Below are positions 8,507 to 14,196 of a stretch of 14,196 nt of DNA, piece after piece. Position numbers and translations under genes: made by a program. Source of the DNA: Jimgerdemannia flammicorona (lineage: Eukaryota > Mucoromycota > Endogonomycetes > Endogonales > Endogonaceae); assembly GCA_003990745.1 (NCBI GenBank), contig RBNI01004363.1, positions 1-14,196 of the forward strand, in the 5' to 3' direction. Within the stretch, counting starts at the first letter, position 1. Each line of letters opens with the position of its first letter. Under the pieces are notes generated by a model. The model was not told the origin of the DNA. It searched no databases and saw only the letters and a list, made by a program, of their open reading frames with translations.

Positions 8507-8574
8507 CACGTGACCAATCATATGTGATGCTGCCTCGGCGACACGTGACAACCGATCACGTGGTATGTCACGTG
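8507..8574. promoter_or_regulatory. Cluster of four CACGTG E-boxes
   Basis: CACGTG occurs at 8507-8512, 8542-8547, 8557-8562 and 8569-8574. The last two sit in a 12-bp tandem repeat (CACGTGGTATGT / CACGTGGCATGT). CACGTG is the core site of bHLH factors such as Cbf1, Pho4 and SREBP-type proteins in fungi. No gene start is identified nearby, so the target, if any, is unknown. Confidence 0.4.
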
Positions 8575-8702
8575 GCATGTGATCTATGGTCAAAACATTG
8601 TTGTCCTCGAACAGTGCCAAAATCATTATGAGTCTTCTGCCTCTCCCCAAGCATATAACTGGATTGTCTCTATTATTTATTGCAATACCAAAAGTTGACT
8701 AG

Positions 8703-8722
8703 ATACATATATATATATGTAT
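8703..8722. repeat. 20-bp perfect palindrome of ATACATAT...ATATGTAT type
   Basis: The 20 bases are their own reverse complement: ATACATATAT followed by ATATATGTAT. Alternating AT runs are often palindromic by chance, but the CATATG-type ends extend it beyond a plain AT repeat. Confidence 0.5.
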
Positions 8723-8815
8723 TGGGCTAGAACCTTAATCTGAAGTCAACCTCTTTGAGTACTATTGATAATAAACTACTATTTGTTCTAAGAGATTATA
8801 AGAAACTCTGCTGCA

Positions 8816-8836
8816 TTTTTTTTTTTTTTTAAAAAA
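8816..8836. repeat. T15 followed directly by A6
   Basis: Fifteen T then six A. It marks the beginning of the AT-rich block that precedes the tandem array and may be an insertion junction, but no target-site duplication is seen. Confidence 0.5.
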
Positions 8837-9033
8837 CACACTTTAACTGAGTTTTGGGTTTATATAGTTTTATATTTCTTGGAGGAAAGGTTTAATTATG
8901 CCAGAACTTATATTTTGAAGCTAAAGTTGATAGTTTTTAAGTTATTATAACTGAGTTAAAAATTCTAAAAGAGAAGCTAACTGGTTTTTTATTTTATATT
9001 ATCTTGTTTGAGATATCCTTTAAAAAACCCCCA

Positions 9034-9666
9034 TTTCAATTATTGTTCTGTTATCTCAATAATCATCTCAATTATTATTCTGTTTCAATTATCTTAATTA
9101 TTATTCTATCTTAATTATCTCAATTATTATTCTGTCTCGATTATTATTTCTTCTCAATTATTATCTCAATTGTCATCTCAATCATCATTTTATCTCAATT
9201 GTTATTTTATTTCAATTGTTATTCTATCTTAATTATCATTCTATCTCAATTGTTATCTTAATTATTATTCTATCTCAATTATTATTTTATTTCAATTGTT
9301 ATTCTATATTAATTATCATTCTGTCTCAATTATCATTCTGTCTCAATTGTTATTCTATCTTAATTGTCATTCTATCTCAATTATCATTTTAATTATTTTG
9401 TCTCAATTATTATCTCAATTATTATTTTATCTCAATTGTTATCTCAATAATTATTCTGTCTCAATTGTTATTCTATCTCAATCATTGTTCTATCTCAATC
9501 ATTGTCTCAATTATCATTCTATCTTAATTGTTATCTCAATCATCATTTCATCTTAATTATCATTCTATCTTAATCGTCTTAATCATTATTCTATCTCAAT
9601 TATTTCAATCATCATTTTATCTCAATTGTTATCTCAATTATTATTCTAATCATTATTCTATTTCAA

Positions 9667-9667
<1 letters not shown>
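9034..9667 (+). repeat. Degenerate tandem array of 17-bp and 12-bp units
   Basis: About 630 bp is built from a unit like TTCTATCTCAATTGTTA (17 bp) and a shorter version without TTCTA (TCTCAATTATTA, 12 bp), in irregular order. Units rarely differ by anything but transitions at fixed positions: TCTCAA/TCTTAA, AATTG/AATTA/AATCA and TTA/TCA endings. One unit carries AATCG near 9574. The array ends shortly before a 40-nt poly(A). Open frames across it (for example 9296-9556) are only the repeat read as codons. Confidence 0.85.

Positions 9668-9672
<5 letters not shown>

Positions 9673-9712
<40 letters not shown>
9673..9712 (+). repeat. Poly(A) tract, 40 nt
   Basis: Forty A in a row, right after the tandem array and an AATAAATT sequence (about 9665-9672) that contains AATAAA. 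Array, AATAAA and poly(A) in this order look like the 3' end of a plus-strand retroelement, whose body would be the AT-rich stretch to the left; no protein domain supports it. Confidence 0.7.
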
Positions 9713-9714
<2 letters not shown>

Positions 9715-9865
9715 ACTAAAAAGACAATTTGTTTATTTACAAATAGCTCATACTATTAAAAAAATACATTCTACTATAATAGATATTAAAGATAATATAT
9801 CTCCAAATGTTGAAAATATTGAAGAAGAAATTATAAATGATTATGACCTTATTATATTAAAATAA
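9713..9865 (+). pseudogene. AT-rich 50-codon open tail, unrecognised
   Basis: Directly after the poly(A), a frame without a start codon reads 50 codons to TAA at 9863. It includes RQFVYLQIAHTIKK and PNVENIEEEIINDYDLIILK, with an acidic end and a protein-like amino-acid mix. Codons are extremely AT-rich, unlike the MYND/SET gene and the LINE. It could be the 3' end of an AT-rich transposon or a chance frame. I recognise no family. Confidence 0.2.
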
Positions 9866-9976
9866 AAAATAATAGTAAAGAAAAAATAGACGGGCATCTC
9901 TCTCCACTACAATTCACATTACACACACTTTTCTGAAACACTTTCAACTCGTTTATTAGAGAAAGATACTAAGGCA

Positions 9977-12006
9977 ATGTCAACCAGTAAGCAAGCTGAC
10001 ATGCATACTAGGTCAGACAGACTTGGGGCCTTCGACTGGTAGCATGTCAGGAGAGAGAATGGGCTGGGGATAGAGTCTTTTGGCAGCTCCAGTGGATAGG
10101 ACAGCTTGGGCAGTAGAGGAGGCACTGGTGGGGGGGATGGAGGGTAGTAGGGAAGGAGCTTTGCGGACACACTGAGGACTGGGGGTTGGCTGATGGGAGC
10201 CCACAGGGGATAGGCAGGAGGGAAGGAGAAGCAGAAGGCTGAGGATGCTGGGGGAGTGGGGTCTTCACAGGTAAGAAGTAGAGGAAGTGGAGTAGCTGCT
10301 GGAGGTAGTGGCAGGACTGCTGATGGTGGTGTGATGGCGAATCAGGAAAAAAAAAGAGATGTGACAGCTGATGGCCAGGGGGGGCAGGGGTTCCCGAAGC
10401 AGAAGGGAGACCTGGCAGATGGTGTAATGGAACTGACAGTGGTCCCATTGCTCAAGAAGTCAATCTCAGAGTTTGCAGCTACCTTGTACTTCCAGGGCTT
10501 GGCAGTGACAGCGAGGATGGTCCTGGGGCTTATTTCAAAGCAGGTGGCTGGGGTGGCCTCAGTGAAGTTCTTGAAGGGTCTGGAGGGGGTTGAGGTGGGT
10601 TTTAAGGAGGCAGGCCCTCTGGATGAGGCCCTGAAGACTGGAGTAGTGGTTGGGGAGGTGGTGGTCCCCATGGTGAGGTGCTTGAGGTGGGATCCCAGGG
10701 TGGTATAGCTTCTGGTGAAGGGGGTGCCTATGGTGACTAAGGAGGAGACTAGGAGGAGGGTGGAGGAGGTGATGGTAGAGTATGGTGATGTAGTGGACAT
10801 TGGCTTCCAGATGTGGGAGGGGACGACATTCAGGATGGGTGACATCGATATTAGGATTCAGCTGGCAGGGAAGGAGGCTATGGGGAAAACAAGTGACTGG
10901 CCCTCAGTGCTGATGTGTGGGGCCTTTGTCTGTAAGGTATCGAGGGTGAAAGAGAGTAAAGAGGAGGAGGAGGACTTGTTGGAGGCACTGGAGGAGCTGA
11001 GTGGTATGGTGGAGAGGAGGGCAAAAGCCTGGAAGCAGTATGAAGAGTCAACACATCTGGAGGTAGTGGATGGAAAATGTATCCATACTGACAGGAGATA
11101 GTGGGAGAGGGCACAGGGGTGCAAGAGGCAGAGGGAGCTGTTGGTGAGTATATCAGGAGGAGAGAAGAAGGTAGATAGGGCTGAGGAGTCTGGTGGTGTC
11201 AAAGCCAGTGTATTGGCTAGCAAAGGAGGAGAGGAGGTGGAGGTGACCGAGGAATGAGCTGTGAAGGTACTGGGCAAGAATCCCTATGCCAATGGTACTT
11301 TCGAAGTTTGGGAAGAGGAGTCAGATAGTACCCCCCCCCACTTGTCAGGAGGGGTCTGGTGGGGAAGAGAGGGGCAGCAGAGGATATACTGATGCAGGGG
11401 GCCCAGTGTGTTCACTTTGGGGTCCCGGATATGATGAAAGGGGGCCAGATGGTGGCGGTTGGTGAGGATGAGCTGGTGGATGTCTCAGAGAAAGAGTGGA
11501 ACGAGGATATCAGTGTAGGTACTGATACTATGATACTGGATGCAGGGTGGCTGGGGACCCCTGGAGGGAAAGAGGTGGGGAACCTGCTGTGGATGAGCAA
11601 GGTGATGGATAACCTCATGGCTGAGGTATTGGGAGAAGTAGATCTAAGTGTCATGCCTGAGGAGTATTGGACACAAATTCTGTGTGGAGATGGAGTGGTG
11701 GAGGCACTGAAGGTGGAAATTCTTATGATCTTACTAGAAGAGGAGAGATATGAGGTAGATGAGGTGAGGAAGGCAGAGCTGGTGGTTGTCACTGGTGAGC
11801 AGGCTGCCTACTATTGGGCGGAATGCCATGGTTTGCAGTTCTGACAGGAGGTCTGTGTGGAGTATTGGGAGGACTTTGAGAAGAAAGAGGATGGGGCAAT
11901 AGTTGAACTTCTGAGGGGGTTGGAAGCACAGGAAGCTAAGAAGAGGGAACTGACTGCGGAATATGCCTTGGATTTGGTACAGGAGAGCTTGAGTGTGGAT
12001 TTGTAG
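9977..12006 (+). pseudogene. LINE ORF1 (gag-like), nine internal stops and one frame change
   Basis: From ATG 9977 (MSTSKQADMHTRSDRLGAF) frame 2 can be followed to about 11331, interrupted by TAG at 10040, 10097, 10145, 10148, 10211, 10706 and 11099 and by TGA at 11255. The segment around 10715-10860 (GVPMVTKEETRRRVEEVM, VEYGDVVDIGF) has the look of an RRM-like RNA-binding fold known from LINE ORF1 proteins. At a run of nine C (11331-11339) the reading continues in frame 1 to TAG 12004, with one TGA at 11842. That part includes a tryptophan/acidic-rich region and a TGEQAAYYWAECHG stretch. I see no CCHC zinc knuckle. The role in known LINEs is RNA binding within the retrotransposition particle. 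Confidence 0.65.
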
Positions 12007-12049
12007 AGGAGAAGTTTTATCTTTAACAATATTCCTTATGGATAGTACA

Positions 12050-14045
12050 ATGAACATTTTCTCTCTCAATATGAATGGCCTGCAGGGATCTGGGCAGTGT
12101 AAGAACATTTTTACTTGGCTAAAGAGATTGGAGGCTGATCTCTTTTTACTGCAAGATGTATAGTATAAGGATGAGGATGATAGGGTGGAGTGGACTAGGG
12201 AATGGGGTGGGGCTACTGCTTGGTTTGGAAAGGTGGTGATTCTGGTAAAGAAGGGTAGAGGAGATTTGGGGGGAATCAGGAGCTGGGGGGATTGCTTGGT
12301 CTGGGGTGAATGGTACTGGCCAGGGTGGGAATCAGTAAAGGTGGGCTCTTGTTACTGTCCAGTAGTTAGGGGAGAGAGGATTGCATAGATTGTGGAGTTG
12401 CTAGAGGAGGGCATACTCTTGGAGAAAGGAGTCAATATTCTTGGTGGGGATTTTAACATAGTCTGGGATCTATGACTGGATAGAATTGATAGAGGGAGGA
12501 ATGCAGGTGGGAGGAGTGGTGGTCTGGATGCCTGGGAGGAGGTGGAAAACCTTAGCTCCTTAGGAGATATGGGCTGAACATGGTGGGGTAACACCAGGGT
12601 CTACACACACTGGGTAAATGGTTTAGGAACAAGAATTGACTGGATTCTGATAGTCGAATGTTGGGGTGCTGATGTCTGGAAGACTTTGGAGGTGGTGTAG
12701 TGCCCGTGATCTGATCACTGGGGACTATTTGGGCAGGGGCAGTTTGGGGGGAGTGGAGATGGACCCAGACATTGGTGCCTTAACTTCTCTCTGCTAGCTG
12801 AGAAGAGGTTGTGGGATTCATGGGTAGAGGACATCCAGGCAAAGGTTCCTCTCTGGAGGCAGGAGGGTTTGTCTGTGGGTGTCTGCTGGATGAGGTTGAA
12901 GGAGGCTGTGAGGGTCTATTGGGGAGGAGCTGGTAGAGAGGCTGGGAGACAGAGGAGGAGGTGAGTATGGTGTGCTTTGAATAGGCTGAGGAGACTGCTA
13001 TTAGAGTGGGCTACTTTGCATATGTCCAATGAGGTGGAGGATTGGAGGTTAAAGTGGGCGAAATTGGAGGTAGTAGAACTATAACAGGTATTATGAGAGG
13101 AGGAGAAGACTCATTTGTGAGGAATGGCTGCCAGGCTAAGGTGGCAGGGGCTTGAGGAGGGTGAGTGGCCTACTAGGTACCTGTCTAGGCTCCTCAAAGT
13201 CAGGCAGGTGAGACATCGGTGGGATGGGGTCTTTGATGCTGAGGGAGAGTTGGTGCATGGCATGCAACAGATCCTGGGGGTATTGAAGAAGAGATGGTGG
13301 GGTCTGTGGAGTGAGGAAGAAGGAGGTACTGATGCTGAGGCAATTGGCAACATGCTGGAGGAGTGGGAGCTACTACAGGTAGAGAGGCTGGGTGACTTGA
13401 TCTTACCAGTCCAGGAGGAGGAGATTCAAGGAGTCCTGGCAGCTACTAAGCTTAAGACAGTGCCAGGGGAGGATGGGTTACCATGGAACTTCTGGAAGAA
13501 GCTGGCAGAGGTCCCTGGAGTGCTGAGAGAGATGACTGCCCTCTGTGACCATGTTATTCTAAATGGCATGTGGGTTGGAGAGCAGGACTTAGAGCTGGTG
13601 GCCCTATTGTATAAAGATAAGAGCAGGCATGAGGATTAGAAGAACTGGAGGCCAATCATGCTTCTGGATATGGATTGGAAATTGGTGACTAAGGTGATTG
13701 TTGTAAGGCTACAGAAGGTTGCTCAATAGGTGCTGGGTGAAGAGCAGTAGGGCTTTGTAGGAGGTAGACTTATCAGAGATGGGACTGCCTGGGTGCATGG
13801 TATTATTGAAGAAGTCCAGGCCTGTGAACTGGATGGTCGACTGGTTTTTTTGGACCAGGAGAAGGCCTACAACTGTGTTAGGTAGGTTTGACTGGGCAAG
13901 ATACTGGATAAGATTAGTATTCCACCATAGTTTCAGACTTCTATGTTGCGTTTGTTGGAGGGGAGTAGAGTGGCATTGATGTGTAATGGTCACAGGGGTT
14001 TGGCATTTTCCTTAGAGAGAGGAGTCTCTCAGGGAGACCCACTGT

Positions 14046-14048
<3 letters not shown>
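12050..14048 (+). pseudogene. LINE ORF2: endonuclease plus reverse transcriptase, 16 internal stops, no frame change
   Basis: ATG 12050 begins MNIFSLNMNGLQG, the usual start of the apurinic-type (EEP) endonuclease. Following motifs are LFLLQD (the family normally has Glu where this has Asp), LGGDFNIVWD, RIDWIL and SDHW. The reverse transcriptase then shows GEDGLPWNFWKKL, NWRPIMLLDMDWKLVTKV, GFVGG with RDG, motif A as VFLDQEKAYN (the first catalytic Asp is kept, the second D of KAYD is N) and motif B as GVSQGDPLS. All lie in frame 2 over 2 kb. Internal stops are TAG (12161, 12386, 12698, 13637, 13727, 13748, 13883, 13928), TGA (12473, 12575, 12707, 12962, 13094, 13118, 13889) and TAA (13082). 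The intact enzyme would nick DNA and copy element RNA at the nick. Confidence 0.85.
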
Positions 14049-14085
<37 letters not shown>

Positions 14086-14196
14086 TTGCTGTGGGTTCTT
14101 TTCTTTTTTTTTTTTTTTTTTTTCTTTTTTATTTCTTGGTTTCCTCTCTCTTTCTGTTTCCCCTTTGGGGGTTCCTTTTTTTTTTTTTTTTTTTTT
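14049..14196 (+). repeat. T-rich block with three long poly(T) runs, interrupting the LINE
   Basis: Poly(T) runs of 36 (14049-14084), 20 (14104-14123) and 21 nt (14176 to the window edge) are separated by pyrimidine-rich sequence. The first begins immediately after the RT motif B codons. Read on the minus strand it is a purine-rich 3' tail ending in poly(A), as expected for a second retroelement inserted in antisense. An assembly artefact near a contig end is an alternative. Confidence 0.6.

Larger units (their letters stand above)
8256..9033. other. Gene-free, increasingly AT-rich stretch
   Basis: No gene is supportable. It contains the CACGTG cluster at 8507-8574, a 20-bp perfect AT-rich palindrome at 8703-8722 and a T15/A6 junction at 8816-8836. 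From about 8640 composition becomes strongly AT-rich. Confidence 0.55.
9977..14048 (+). mobile_element. Non-LTR retrotransposon (LINE, Tad/I-like layout), degraded and 3'-truncated
   Basis: The element has the two-ORF layout of fungal LINEs: an ORF1 of gag type (9977-12006), then an ORF2 whose start at 12050 opens an endonuclease followed by a reverse transcriptase. Transcription would run on the plus strand; a 5' untranslated part may extend left to about 9890. The plus strand is strikingly G-rich and C-poor. Both ORFs are closed by many stop codons, so the copy is inactive. Sequence is lost after the RT motif GDPLS at about 14045, where a poly(T) begins; the YxDD box, any RNase H and the 3' end are not in the window. 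Confidence 0.85.

Noticed and set aside
8447..8650. 67-codon minus-strand frame over the CACGTG cluster
   Set aside because: No family match that I recognise; it overlaps repeated palindromic sites and appears to be chance.
9296..9556. Open frame of 86 codons rich in Ile, Leu, Ser and Tyr
   Set aside because: It is the tandem array read as codons; the protein repeats with the DNA unit.
9034..9667. CRISPR array
   Set aside because: Units are 12 or 17 bp, contiguous and variable, with no unique spacers of constant length; this is a degenerate tandem repeat.
10342..11792. Long minus-strand frames (10342-10845, 10858-11277, 11412-11792)
   Set aside because: They lie opposite LINE ORF1 and are Ser/Pro/Thr-rich, as expected from the reverse of a G-rich, C-poor coding strand.
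9977..14048. Reassigned stop codons (TAG or TGA read as amino acids) as an explanation for the LINE stops
   Set aside because: TAG, TGA and TAA all occur in frame within the element, and the intact MYND/SET gene ends in TGA with no internal stops. Reassignment would need at least two codons to change; mutation is simpler.

Overview
The window looks like repeat-rich nuclear DNA of a filamentous fungus. The evidence is one intron-containing gene with fungal-style short-intron signals, an F-box/leucine-rich-repeat relic, a relic matching the fungal Crinkler (CRN) N-terminal fold, and a Tad/LINE-type retrotransposon. Expanded F-box and CRN families together point to an early-diverging lineage (Mucoromycota, or possibly a chytrid) rather than an ascomycete. 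That placement is inference; no rRNA or tRNA gene is present to anchor it.

Layout. 1-1504: no convincing gene; poly(A) and poly(T) tracts, short direct repeats, a hairpin-rich segment. 1505-3164 (minus): the only intact gene, a MYND zinc finger/SET domain protein of the SMYD type, in two exons split by a 97-nt intron. 3165-4200: its promoter side and gene-free DNA. 4214-5525 (minus): fragments of coding-like sequence; the best recognised is a broken CRN N-terminal domain at 5210-5480. 5758-6965 (plus): an F-box/LRR gene broken by at least four frame changes. 7512-8255 (plus): a deletion-riddled second copy of the MYND/SET gene, intron included, inverted relative to the intact copy. 8256-9900: AT-rich DNA with a CACGTG cluster, a degenerate 17/12-bp tandem array and a 40-nt poly(A). 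9977-14048 (plus): a LINE with ORF1 and an endonuclease/reverse transcriptase ORF2, carrying 25 internal stop codons but only one frame change, cut off at the RT GDPLS motif by a 36-nt poly(T) that opens a T-rich block running to the window edge.

No operon or pathway is visible. The window reads as one working gene surrounded by decaying members of expandable families and by retroelements. Two styles of decay are visible: the host-gene relics on the left decay by insertions and deletions, while the LINE, and apparently the tandem array, changed by point substitution, mostly of a kind explained by C-to-T/G-to-A transitions. That contrast, the inverted MYND/SET duplication and the CRN relic are the most interesting points.
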